From: an uncultured Collinsella sp. | Lineage (GTDB): Bacteria > Actinomycetota > Coriobacteriia > Coriobacteriales > Coriobacteriaceae | Assembly: GCA_900544135.1 (NCBI GenBank) | Contig: UQTU01000003.1 | Coordinates: 150,866-214,865, forward strand | DNA: 64,000 nt | Direction: 5' to 3' | Shown: piece after piece, positions 7,216-15,932 of the stretch | Position numbering within the stretch: position 1 is the first letter of the stretch | Layout: the number at the start of each line of letters is the position of its first letter | The notes under the pieces: model-generated | Told to the model about the DNA's origin: nothing | The model's database searches: none | Seen by the model: only the letters and a program-made list of their open reading frames with translations | Translations under genes and position numbers: made by a program

Positions 7216-9897
7216 CTAGTCCTCGAGCAGGTCCTCGATAAAGCCGACGCGGTAGTTTTTGAAGATGGCCTCGCCGCCGTCTTGCGTGGCGTCCAGATCG
7301 ACATCGCCCATGATGCCAAAATCGTGGTCGCCATCCTCGTCGGCAAAGATCTGGTGCACGTGCCATACGTGCGCGGTCTTCTCGTCGGACTCGTCAATGG
7401 AAAACATCGCGGCGCTGCGGGCATCTCCGTCGGTGAGGATTTCCTCGTGCTGCTCGTGGTAAGCGTCGAGTGCTTTTTGCCAGCGGATCTCGCTCATGCC
7501 CCAGTCCTCGTCGAGTTCGCCCAGGTCGCGAACGTGCTCGCGGGCGGCAAGGGTCACGCGGCGGAAGAGCGCGTTGCGCACCAACAGCGTGCAGCCGCGA
7601 CGGTCCGCCACGACCTCGTCGATGCCCTGCGGCGGCGCGGCGTCGAGGGCTGCCGGGTTGCCGGCGTTTTCCCACTCATCCACCAGGCTCGAGTCCACCG
7701 AGCGCACCACAAAGCCCAGCCACGAGATAATGTCGCGCAGGCGCTCGTCGCGCTTCTCGATGGGCACGGTGCGGTCGAGCGAACGGTAGGCCTCTGCCAG
7801 GTAGCGCAGCAGAATGCCCTCGGAACGGGCGATGCCGAGCTTTTGAATGTAACCCTTAAAATCGCTCGCGCTTTCCAGCATGTCGCGCAGGACGCTCTTG
7901 GGCGAGAGCTGATAGTCGTTGGCCCAGGGTACTTCCTGACAGTACTTGTCGAAGGCGGCATCGAGTAAATCCTCGAGCGGCTTTTCGTAGGTGACATCCT
8001 GGATGCGCTCCAGGCGTTCCTCATATTCGACGCCATCAGCCTTCATTTCGGCCATCGCGCGGTCGCGCGCGGCGCGCTCCTGTGCGCGCAATACCTGCTT
8101 GGGGTCCTCGAGCGTTGCCTCGACCATCGAGATCAGATCCATGGTATAGGTCTCACTCTCGGGGTCGAGCAGCTCCAGCGCGGCAAGCAAAAACGGCGAG
8201 AGCGGCTGGTCGAGCGCAAAGTCCTCGGGCAGATCGACCGTCAGTGCATAGTCGATGTCTGGTGCGGCGTCAGTCGGGGCGTCGGGCGCGGGCGGCACCT
8301 CGGTGCGAACGACGACGCCGGAATCGATGAGCGTGGCGAAGATTTCGTCGGCGCGAACCTCGAGCTTAGCCTTTTCCTCGGGAGTTTGCAGGCTCGTCTC
8401 GATGAGGTCGTGCACGCGGGCGCGGGCATCGCCGCCCTGCTCGACCACGCTAATCACCATGGAGTGCGTGATGCGCAGGCGCGGCTTGAGCGTCTCGGGC
8501 TGCGTCTCGATCAGGCGCTCAAAGGTCTGCTTGTTCCAGGTGACAAAGCCCTCGGGGGCCTTCTTCTTTTTAATCTTGCGGAGCTTCTTGGGGTCGTCGC
8601 CCGCCTTGGCCATGAGCTTAGCGTTCTCGATCTCGTGCTCCGGGGCCTCGGCGATGACCATGCCCTCGGTATCGAAGCCCGAACGGCCGGCGCGACCAGC
8701 GATCTGATGGAACTCACGGGCGCGCAGGCGACGCATCTTGTAGCCGTCGAACTTGGTGAGCGCGGTGAGCACCACGGTGTGGATGGGCACGTTGATGCCG
8801 ACGCCGAGCGTATCGGTACCGCAGATGACGGGCAGCAGGCCCTGCTGCGCCAAGCGCTCGACCAGCAGGCGATAGCGCGGCAACATGCCAGCATGGTGCA
8901 CGCCGACGCCGCATCCAAGCAGGCGTTTGAGAATCTTACCAAAGGCCGTCGAGAAGCTCGTTCCCTTTGCTGCTTCTTTGATGGCCTCGCGCTGCTCCTT
9001 GCTGGCGATGCCAAAATTGGCGAGCGACTGTGCCGTCGCAAGGGCGGCATCCTGGCTAAAGTGCACGATATAGAGCGGGGCCTCGCCGCCGCGCATGGCG
9101 AGCTCGACGGTGCCCTCGAGGGAGGTCGTCACGTAGTCGTAGCTCAGCGGCACGGGGCGTGGGGCATCGACGACCAAGTCGCAGGTAGCGCCGGTGTGTT
9201 CCTCGAGTGAGGCGGCGATGGCAGTGACATCGCCGAGCGTGGCGCTCATGAGCATGAATTGCGTGTGAGGCAGGGTGAGCAGTGGCACCTGCCAGGCCCA
9301 GCCGCGGTCGGGGTCGGCAAAATAGTGGAACTCGTCCATGGCGACGCAGCCCACGTCGGCGCCCTCGCCCTCGCGCAGTGCATCGTTGGCAAGGATTTCT
9401 GCCGTGCAGCAGATGACGGGCGCCTTGGTGTTGATATGCGTGTCGCCGGTGATCATGCCGACGTTATCGCGGCCGAGCACCTGCACAAGGTCGAAAAACT
9501 TTTCGCTGACCAGAGCCTTGATGGGGGCCGTGTAATAACAGCGCTTGCCCTGCGCCATGCCCATAAAGAGCATGCCCAGCGCGACGAGCGATTTACCCGA
9601 TCCGGTCGGTGTTCCCAAAATGACGTGGTCGCCGGCAGCCAGGTCCATGAGGGCCTCTTCTTGGTGGTCCCACAGCTCAATGCCACGGTCGCTCGTCCAT
9701 TCAAAGAAGCGTTCGAAGGCCTGATCGGGCGTGAGCCATGGTTCGGGCTCGCTGCCGTCCTCGGGCTCCCACCAGGTGGGGGAGAGCGCGCCGAGTGAGC
9801 CGAACTCGGCTTCGGTTCCCGTGCCGCCCGAGAACGAGCTGGCGGCCCCGGCGCCGGAGACGGTGCTGGCAGCGGTATCTGTCGTGGTCTGTGCCAT
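7216..9897 (-). CDS. DEAD/DEAH-box superfamily 2 helicase with DUF3516 C-terminus
   Basis: 893 residues. Motif I is GTPTGSGKS, motif II is the variant DEFH (MDEFHYFADPDRG), motif III MSATLGD and motif VI QIAGRAGRSGFD; these fit a Ski2/Mtr4-related RNA or DNA helicase. A long C-terminal part (from about residue 480) fits the DUF3516 region usually attached to this actinobacterial group. The first 60 residues are Ala/Thr/Gly-rich and low complexity. ATG 9897 is preferred (GAGAGAAAG upstream); the frame extends a further 57 codons from a TTG, but into a poorly coding region. A role in RNA turnover or DNA repair is inferred from the family. Confidence 0.85.
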   Translation of the reverse strand: MAQTTTDTAASTVSGAGAASSFSGGTGTEAEFGSLGALSPTWWEPEDGSEPEPWLTPDQAFERFFEWTSDRGIELWDHQEEALMDLAAGDHVILGTPTGSGKSLVALGMLFMGMAQGKRCYYTAPIKALVSEKFFDLVQVLGRDNVGMITGDTHINTKAPVICCTAEILANDALREGEGADVGCVAMDEFHYFADPDRGWAWQVPLLTLPHTQFMLMSATLGDVTAIAASLEEHTGATCDLVVDAPRPVPLSYDYVTTSLEGTVELAMRGGEAPLYIVHFSQDAALATAQSLANFGIASKEQREAIKEAAKGTSFSTAFGKILKRLLGCGVGVHHAGMLPRYRLLVERLAQQGLLPVICGTDTLGVGINVPIHTVVLTALTKFDGYKMRRLRAREFHQIAGRAGRSGFDTEGMVIAEAPEHEIENAKLMAKAGDDPKKLRKIKKKKAPEGFVTWNKQTFERLIETQPETLKPRLRITHSMVISVVEQGGDARARVHDLIETSLQTPEEKAKLEVRADEIFATLIDSGVVVRTEVPPAPDAPTDAAPDIDYALTVDLPEDFALDQPLSPFLLAALELLDPESETYTMDLISMVEATLEDPKQVLRAQERAARDRAMAEMKADGVEYEERLERIQDVTYEKPLEDLLDAAFDKYCQEVPWANDYQLSPKSVLRDMLESASDFKGYIQKLGIARSEGILLRYLAEAYRSLDRTVPIEKRDERLRDIISWLGFVVRSVDSSLVDEWENAGNPAALDAAPPQGIDEVVADRRGCTLLVRNALFRRVTLAAREHVRDLGELDEDWGMSEIRWQKALDAYHEQHEEILTDGDARSAAMFSIDESDEKTAHVWHVHQIFADEDGDHDFGIMGDVDLDATQDGGEAIFKNYRVGFIEDLLED

Positions 9898-10019
9898 GTG
9901 GTTGCTTTCTCTCGCGATTGTCCGCCAACTATTATGGCGTAGCGGCGGCGCGGGGTGCCAGTGCGCGAGAAAATGCAGGAAATGGGCGTTCTGCCCAGCC
10001 GTTTGGTGCGGTTGCCAGC

Positions 10020-10140
10020 TAAGTGAGTAGGCTTTTTGCAATATCGCGAGCACATGGCTTTTGCGCAAGGGCTCTACCTGCGGTTTTATGTTTCGCTATG
10101 CGGGCTGTGCTTGGCTATTGCAAAAAAGTCTACTCACTTA
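10020..10140. repeat. 121-bp imperfect palindrome, MITE-like
   Basis: Left arm TAAGTGAGTAGGCTTTTTGC... (10020-10043) is matched by its complement at 10116-10140 with one substitution and one extra base. An inner AGCACA/TGTGCT match prolongs the stem. About 70 bp lie between the arms, with no gene. Long terminal inverted repeats around a short core in a 309-bp gap between minus-strand genes resemble a miniature inverted-repeat element. No target-site duplication is clear. Confidence 0.55.
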
Positions 10141-10206
10141 GGCTTGAGGGCCGTTCGCTAGCGCCTATTTGCGTATGTTTGCCGACGCCGCGACCATCAG
10201 AAGCCC

Positions 10207-11046
10207 CTAGGACTCTTGCGGCAGGCGCTTCTTACCCTTGCGGGCACGGTTTCTGAAGTTCTCGACGGCCTCTTCCATGCCGAGAGGCACGTAGGTGAGC
10301 TCATCGAGGTTTTCGGGCAGGTAGCAGGCAAGGCTTTGCTCCTGCGCGCGGCCCGCCGCGAGCTGTTCATCGCTGGGCTGCGCGCAGGGTGTGGCGCAAA
10401 TACCATATACAGCGGCACCCATCTCGCGCGTGCGGCATTCATATTCGGTCTCGGGATGCTCGGGATGGTCGCGGCGCACGTCATCGCTTACCCAAAGTGT
10501 GTCGTAGCCCGCCGCGGCAAACTGCCCCAGGGCGTAGTCGCGCAACGGCTTGCTGTCGGTGCGCAGCGTGACGGTAGCGCCGGCTGCAAAGAGCGGGCGG
10601 TACAGCATTAGGTGGTCGACATGGACGAGTCGTTTTTTGGCGTACTTGGCCTTGGGCTGTGGCGTGGGAAAGTTAATGGTGATGGCATCGAGCTCGCCTG
10701 CGGCAAACAGCTGCGGCAGCGATTTGGCGCCTCGGGGCAGGACGAGTGCGTTGGATAGCTCCTGCTCGCAGATTTTCTGCGCGGCATAGGCAATGCAGAT
10801 GGGCTCCTGGTCCATGCCGATAAAGAGGGTGTTTGGCTCGTGGGCCGCGCGCTCTACAAGGTACGTTCCCTTGCCACAGCCAAGATCCAGGTGAAGGTGT
10901 TCGAAGGGCTTGCCGCCTGCGGGCGCACAGGCCTCGCGCCAATCTCCGGCATAGGCCTCGGGGTTCGTCTCAATCGCATCGGCGTAGCGCTCCAGGCGCT
11001 CCTCGAGCACAAAGTTCTTAGGCGTGCGAACGTGGACGGCTCCCAT
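10207..11046 (-). CDS. trmB: TrmB-type tRNA (guanine-N7)-methyltransferase, divergent
   Basis: 279 residues with SAM-binding DLGCGKGTYLVERA, then GMDQEP, and the segment NFPTPQPK in the position where TrmB proteins have FPDPWPK. TrmB makes m7G46 in tRNA variable loops. The Asp-to-Thr and Trp-to-Gln changes and the roughly 60-residue C-terminal extension are unusual, so another tRNA or small-molecule substrate is possible. ATG 11046 follows AAGGAGCC. It is on the same strand as a second methyltransferase 118 bp upstream. Confidence 0.75.
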   Translation of the reverse strand: MGAVHVRTPKNFVLEERLERYADAIETNPEAYAGDWREACAPAGGKPFEHLHLDLGCGKGTYLVERAAHEPNTLFIGMDQEPICIAYAAQKICEQELSNALVLPRGAKSLPQLFAAGELDAITINFPTPQPKAKYAKKRLVHVDHLMLYRPLFAAGATVTLRTDSKPLRDYALGQFAAAGYDTLWVSDDVRRDHPEHPETEYECRTREMGAAVYGICATPCAQPSDEQLAAGRAQEQSLACYLPENLDELTYVPLGMEEAVENFRNRARKGKKRLPQES

Positions 11047-11164
11047 GAGGCTCCTTGGTCATAAGTGTGGAACGCATAGCTGCACGTTCCGTCAATGGGT
11101 TGAAAAAGGGTGGGCATAGTTTGCCCGAAAGATGCGGTGCGGCTCGGCGGCGAGTCGTCGGTGC

Positions 11165-12037
11165 CTACAGACGCTTGAGAATCACATAGCGATTGAGCTC
11201 TCCGCTGCGACCGTCGGCATGGAAGCGCTCAAGCTCGCGCACGGGGACCTCGCCGCTCTTGTAGAACGTACGGACGCCGCGCACCAGGTCGGTGATCTGC
11301 TGATCGTCAAAGTGATGGCAATAGCGGTAGGCGTGGCGGTCGTTTTGCCAGCCGATGAGGTGGTCGCCGGCTTCAAACTGCGCGGAATCGTAACCCTCAA
11401 ACGGCGGGGTGAGCTCGGCGCGGGCTTCGGCTCGAACGGCCTTGCGCGCCATGCGCTCGTCGTTCATAAACTCCCAAAAGCTGATGGCGATGATGCCGCC
11501 CGGGCGCGTCTGCCGCACCAAGGCGTCGAGTACGCGTACGCGGTACTCGCACGACGGCACGTGGTGCATAAAGCCAAAGCAGACCGAGATGTCGGCGAGC
11601 GGGGCGTCGAAAAGCACGTCGGGCGTCTCGGCGGGGTTGAGCTTCATGAGGGCGTCGAGCACGTCGAGTTCCTGGAAGTGCAGGTTGGGAATGCGCAGCG
11701 CGTGGCCATGTGCATCGATGGCCAGGTCTTGACACGAGTCGACACCATAGAACTCAAACGGGCAACTGGCATCTGCCGAGGGGTTTGCGCCGTCGACGCC
11801 CTTGGCGGCAAGTGCGCCGCCGGCGGCAAAGTTCTCGAATCGCATGTTGCCACAGGCGAGGTCGAAGACACGGACGGGATGCTCGATCGTGGCGACGTCG
11901 AGCTGCCCGAGCGCGATATCCATGGTGCGCACCCAGCCGGGCCACGGGGTCTGGCGCGTATCGGAAAAGGAAGCGGAGTGCTCGCGATAGAACGTGTTGT
12001 TGAGCTGGATGAGCGATGAGGCGAAATCGCGGTTCAC
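11165..12037 (-). CDS. Class I SAM methyltransferase, Trm9/ALKBH8-like
   Basis: 290 residues. The N-terminus (LNNTFYREHSASFSDTR followed by PWPGW) resembles the start of Trm9/ALKBH8 methyltransferase domains, which methylate cm5U34 in tRNA to mcm5U. The SAM site is VFDLACGNMRF; FGFMHHVPS and RPGGIIAISFW follow as motifs post-I to III. The start is GTG 12037 with GGAGGGAG 9 nt upstream. It sits about 2 kb from elp3, which would make the substrate of a Trm9-type enzyme; functional pairing is inference. It could equally be a generic small-molecule methyltransferase. Confidence 0.65.
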   Translation of the reverse strand: MNRDFASSLIQLNNTFYREHSASFSDTRQTPWPGWVRTMDIALGQLDVATIEHPVRVFDLACGNMRFENFAAGGALAAKGVDGANPSADASCPFEFYGVDSCQDLAIDAHGHALRIPNLHFQELDVLDALMKLNPAETPDVLFDAPLADISVCFGFMHHVPSCEYRVRVLDALVRQTRPGGIIAISFWEFMNDERMARKAVRAEARAELTPPFEGYDSAQFEAGDHLIGWQNDRHAYRYCHHFDDQQITDLVRGVRTFYKSGEVPVRELERFHADGRSGELNRYVILKRL

Positions 12038-12304
12038 GGCGCGGAACTCCCTCCGTTAGCGGTGCGAAATAAACAGTACGACCATACTACCGTTAACGCC
12101 GCAACGGGGACAACCGAGCTGCGGTTCATTGCTTTGTTTGGACACATTTCCGCAGCTCATATGTGCCCGCAACCGCCAGTTGTCAAAAATCTCACTAGAA
12201 TAGGTGGCATGCTTTTGGCGGTGGCGGATAGATTTTTAACTGTGCAAGGCGCCTTAAGAACAAAAACGGTCCGGCGGCACGGCTGGCATCACATAGGAGG
12301 AACC

Positions 12305-13027
12305 ATGAATGTAGAAACTGCGCAGCGGCTCGCCGACCTTCGCCGCAGCAAGGGCTTTAGCCAAGAAGGGCTGGCGCGAAAGCTGGGGCTGTCGCGCCAG
12401 GCGGTTAGTAAATGGGAGCGTGCGGAGAGCTCGCCCGATACCGAGAACCTGATCTCGCTCGCAAAACTCTATGGCGTGAGTTTGGACGAGCTCCTCAATC
12501 CGAGTGACGAGATCGAGGACGATATCGAATTTGAGAACGAGGACCGCGCCCGTCAGCGCGAGGCCGAGGCCGCGGAGCGTGCCCGCACCCATGAGGCAGC
12601 GGCGCGCGCCACCGAGGCGGCAACACAGGCAAGTGACGCGGCAGCCAAGGCGGCGCAGGCGGCAAGCTGGAGTGCGCAGGCTGCCAATGCGGCGACGGCT
12701 CAGGTGACGGGTACCGGTGCGGCTGGTCCGACTCCGGTGAAGGGTCCGTTCCAGTCATTCCCGTATTGGGCCGTGTGCTGGCTGCTGTTCTTTTTACTGA
12801 TGTTCCTGTTTGGTGCCGGCCCCTTTGCTGCGCTGATCTTCTTCACGATTCCCATCTATCACTGGGTGGCGCGTGCACTCGATGGCGATTGGGCGCGCGG
12901 GGATATTCAGGTTGGTCCGGCACCGGTGGCGGTCAGGGCCCAGGGGAAGGATACTTCTGCGGAACCTGATGCTGACGTGGCTACCGCGGCCACCGCTGAG
13001 CCATGTGCCAAAGAAGGTGACGAATGA
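12305..13027 (+). CDS. XRE-family regulator with membrane-anchor C-terminus
   Basis: 240 residues. An N-terminal helix-turn-helix (LADLRRSKGFSQEGLARKLG, then RQAVSKWERAESSP) binds DNA. An Ala/Glu/Arg-rich linker of about 100 residues follows, then two hydrophobic segments (AVCWLLFFLLMFLFGAGP and FAALIFFTIPIYHWV), so the regulator is probably tied to the membrane. AGGAGG precedes ATG 12305. It overlaps the next gene (ATGA), a DUF4097 protein, so the two are translationally coupled; similar pairs sense envelope state. Confidence 0.85.
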   Translation: MNVETAQRLADLRRSKGFSQEGLARKLGLSRQAVSKWERAESSPDTENLISLAKLYGVSLDELLNPSDEIEDDIEFENEDRARQREAEAAERARTHEAAARATEAATQASDAAAKAAQAASWSAQAANAATAQVTGTGAAGPTPVKGPFQSFPYWAVCWLLFFLLMFLFGAGPFAALIFFTIPIYHWVARALDGDWARGDIQVGPAPVAVRAQGKDTSAEPDADVATAATAEPCAKEGDE

Positions 13028-13926
13028 TGAAGCTTTCGCATGAATCCAAGCTGCGCCTGGGCGTCGGCATCGGAGCGTTTGTACTGATTATCGGGCTTGT
13101 TTTTGGCGTTTCGCGGACTTTGATTCATTTTGATGGCCCGTGGGATCTCGACGATGTTATACCCGGCTTGTCCGGTATGGACGATGTGGTTGATGACGAC
13201 GATTTTATGAACGATGGCGGTAACTATTCCGCTCGGCCTCAGCAGCTTTCGTGTACGACCTTTGATGCCGATGAGTTTCGCTACCTCGATTTCGATATCG
13301 ATGCGGCTACGGTGGACGTCAAGGTTATTGATGGTAACAAGGCTCGCGTTATCGAGCGGGGACGCGTTGCCAATGGTATGGATGCCTCCAAGGCCGCGAC
13401 GCAGAACATCGCATCCGTCGAGGACTCGACGCTCAAGGTTTCCCAGTTTGGAAGTGATGACGGTAAGGCAATCGATCGCTCAGTTACGGTCGAGCTGCCG
13501 CGCCGTGTTGCCGAACATCTGAAGGGAGTCAACGCGCACGTGGGCTCGGGTGATCTGCAGATTGCCGGTGTCACCTGTGATGGTTTCGACCTTTTCCTGG
13601 GTGCGGGAGATGTAGAGTTTGCGGGCAGCGTGACTGATGCGCTCAGTGCTGAGGTCGGTTCGGGCGATGTGACGTTCGAGCTCTACCAGGCCCCCGCGAA
13701 GTCGATGGACGTGAGTGTGGGCTCGGGTGATGTGGAGATGACGGTTCCGAACTCTACGGGCTTTAAGGCGAGCCTCACCTTGGGCAGCGGCGACTTCGAG
13801 AGCGATTTCCTTCCGCTTGACTACGACGGCGAGACCATTTTGAATCTTGAATTCGATAATGGCGATAAGTCCGCCACGTATCGTTTTGAGGTTGGTTCGG
13901 GCGACATGTCATTTGATTCAGAGTGA
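13024..13926 (+). CDS. Membrane-anchored DUF4097 (beta-helix-like) protein
   Basis: 300 residues with one N-terminal membrane segment (about 10-35) and an extracellular part containing repeated GSGD units (VGSGDLQI, VGSGDVTF, VGSGDVEM, LGSGDFES, VGSGDMSF) spaced about 20-35 residues, typical of DUF4097/DUF4098 putative adhesins that form a beta-solenoid. An acidic linker lies between the anchor and the solenoid. The start overlaps the stop of the XRE gene by 4 nt. It is probably the sensor or effector partner of that regulator; the ligand is unknown. Confidence 0.85.
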   Translation: MMKLSHESKLRLGVGIGAFVLIIGLVFGVSRTLIHFDGPWDLDDVIPGLSGMDDVVDDDDFMNDGGNYSARPQQLSCTTFDADEFRYLDFDIDAATVDVKVIDGNKARVIERGRVANGMDASKAATQNIASVEDSTLKVSQFGSDDGKAIDRSVTVELPRRVAEHLKGVNAHVGSGDLQIAGVTCDGFDLFLGAGDVEFAGSVTDALSAEVGSGDVTFELYQAPAKSMDVSVGSGDVEMTVPNSTGFKASLTLGSGDFESDFLPLDYDGETILNLEFDNGDKSATYRFEVGSGDMSFDSE

Positions 13927-13974
13927 CGGGCGGTTATCGAAGACTTATAAACCATAGCTGCGCTGTTTGATGGA

Positions 13975-14007
13975 GGCGCCGGAGCCGTGACGGGCTCCGG
14001 CGCCTTT
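13975..14007 (+). terminator. Terminator after the DUF4097 gene
   Basis: GGCGCCGGAGCC (13975-13986) pairs perfectly with GGCTCCGGCGCC (13993-14004), followed by TTT. Confidence 0.75.
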
Positions 14008-14024
14008 GCCTTTACAATGGGGGC

Positions 14025-15932
14025 ATGGAACAGATTATCTTGAACATACTTGAGGCCCTGCGTCGCGGCGAGACCGTGGACGACAAGGCGCTCGTCAAAC
14101 TGATACATGCCGAGGCGCGCCGTGAGGGTGCCGACAAACGCGATTTGGCCAAGCGCCGTCTGCTGCCGTTCTACCAGCGGGTTAAACGTGAGGAGCCGGC
14201 TCGTTGGGCTGCGTGGAATGTCGATACCGAGCTGGAACGTCGACTGCTGCAGGTGCTGCGTATGAAGCCTCGTCGCACGGCTTCGGGCGTGGCGACCATT
14301 ACCGTCATTACCAAGCCCTGGCCATGCTCGGGCGATTGCCTGTTTTGCCCCAATGACCTGCGCATGCCTAAAAGCTATCTGCACGCCGAGCCGGCGTGCG
14401 CCCGTGCGGAGCAAAACTGCTTTGACCCGTATCTGCAGGTGAGCGCTCGTCTGACCGCGCTTTCGCAGATGGGGCATGCGACCGACAAGATAGAGCTCAT
14501 CGTGCTCGGTGGCACCTGGAGCGACTATCCGCAAGGGTATCAAACGTGGTTTATGTCGGAGCTTTTCCGTGCGCTCAATGACGATGCCGTCGCCGGCGTG
14601 GCGGCAAACCCCATGTTGGCGCGTCCGGGCATCAGCCGTGCCGAGGCAGGGCGCCTGCTCGATGACGCTCCCGCCGATGCCCTGCCGCCGGTGGTAACAG
14701 AGCGCCGCGAGCGCTATCGGGCTGCCGGCATTGCGACAGACGAGGCTGAGCTTGCTGCCGGCGTTGCCGACGAGCAGGGGCGTGTGGATGCTGTCGTTGG
14801 TGGCTATAACCGCGCAGTGCGCCGTCTGTACGGCCCCGGTACGCCATGGGGCGAGGCTGCCGAGTGGCAGACGGCAACGATGGAGGAGCTTGAGCGTCAG
14901 CAGCGCATCAACGAGACGGCGAAGCATCGCGTGGTGGGGCTCGTTATCGAGACGCGCCCCGATGCCGTAACGCCGCAGGCCCTCACGCTCATCCGCCGCC
15001 TGGGTTGCACCAAGATTCAGATGGGTATTCAGAGTCTTGACCAGCATCTACTCGATATCAACGAGCGCCGCATTTCGGTGGCGCAGATCGAGCGGGCGTT
15101 TTCGCTCGCGCGCCTGTTTGGCTTTAAGATCCACGCGCACTTTATGCTCAACTTGCTGGGCGCCACGCCTGATGGGGACAAGTGCGACTACGAGCGCTTT
15201 ATGACCGAGGGCGCCTTTATGCCCGACGAGGTCAAGGTCTACCCGTGCGCGCTCATCGAGGGCTCGCGTCTGGTGGGCTGTTACGAGCGTGGCGAGTGGC
15301 GCCCCTATACCGAGGACGAGCTGCTCGATGTGTTGGCCGACGACATCGTGGTGACGCCGGCGTTCTGCCGCATCAGCCGCATGATCCGCGACTTTAGCTC
15401 CGATGACATCATGGTGGGCAACAAGAAACCCAACCTGCGCCAGCTCGTTGAGAACCGCTTGGCTGCTTGGGGTGACGGTGCGACGGTGCGTGAGATTCGC
15501 TATCGCGAGATCAGCACGGCGGGCGCCGACCTGGACGAGTTGACCCTTGACGAGGAAGTGGCGTACGAGACGCCGGTGACGCACGAGCGCTTTTTGCAGT
15601 GGGTGACACCGCAGGGCAAAATCGCGGGCTTTTTGCGCCTGTCGCTGCCCGACCGCGCGTTTGTTGCCGCGCATGCGGACGAGTTGCCGACGGTGTCGGA
15701 CGAGGCGATGATTCGCGAGGTTCACGTGTATGGAATGGCGGCGCGCGTGGGCGATCAAGGCCAGGCGGCGCAGCATCACGGGTTAGGGCGTTTGCTCGTA
15801 GAACGTGCGTGCGAGATTGCCCGGGATGCGGGTTATGCGCGTATCAACGTGATTAGCGCGATTGGCACACGTGAGTACTATCGTCATCTTGGATTTTATG
15901 ACCATGGCCTTTATCTGCAAAAGGAGCTCTAG
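14025..15932 (+). CDS. elp3: Elp3: radical SAM / GNAT tRNA U34 modification enzyme
   Basis: 635 residues. The radical SAM cluster is CSGDCLFC in the segment KPWPCSGDCLFCPND, followed by the Elp3 signatures FDPYLQVSARL, DKIELIVLGGTWSDYP and ETRPDAV...RLGCTKIQMGIQS. The C-terminal GNAT acetyltransferase ends with QHHGLGRLLVERA and VISAIGTREYYRHLGF. Elp3 adds a carboxymethyl group to C5 of wobble uridine in tRNA. The second element of the usual GGP after the cysteines is replaced by ND, so it is a divergent member. TACAAT 7 nt before the ATG could be a -10 box giving a leaderless transcript. The spermidine-synthase-like gene follows directly. Confidence 0.92.
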   Translation: MEQIILNILEALRRGETVDDKALVKLIHAEARREGADKRDLAKRRLLPFYQRVKREEPARWAAWNVDTELERRLLQVLRMKPRRTASGVATITVITKPWPCSGDCLFCPNDLRMPKSYLHAEPACARAEQNCFDPYLQVSARLTALSQMGHATDKIELIVLGGTWSDYPQGYQTWFMSELFRALNDDAVAGVAANPMLARPGISRAEAGRLLDDAPADALPPVVTERRERYRAAGIATDEAELAAGVADEQGRVDAVVGGYNRAVRRLYGPGTPWGEAAEWQTATMEELERQQRINETAKHRVVGLVIETRPDAVTPQALTLIRRLGCTKIQMGIQSLDQHLLDINERRISVAQIERAFSLARLFGFKIHAHFMLNLLGATPDGDKCDYERFMTEGAFMPDEVKVYPCALIEGSRLVGCYERGEWRPYTEDELLDVLADDIVVTPAFCRISRMIRDFSSDDIMVGNKKPNLRQLVENRLAAWGDGATVREIRYREISTAGADLDELTLDEEVAYETPVTHERFLQWVTPQGKIAGFLRLSLPDRAFVAAHADELPTVSDEAMIREVHVYGMAARVGDQGQAAQHHGLGRLLVERACEIARDAGYARINVISAIGTREYYRHLGFYDHGLYLQKEL

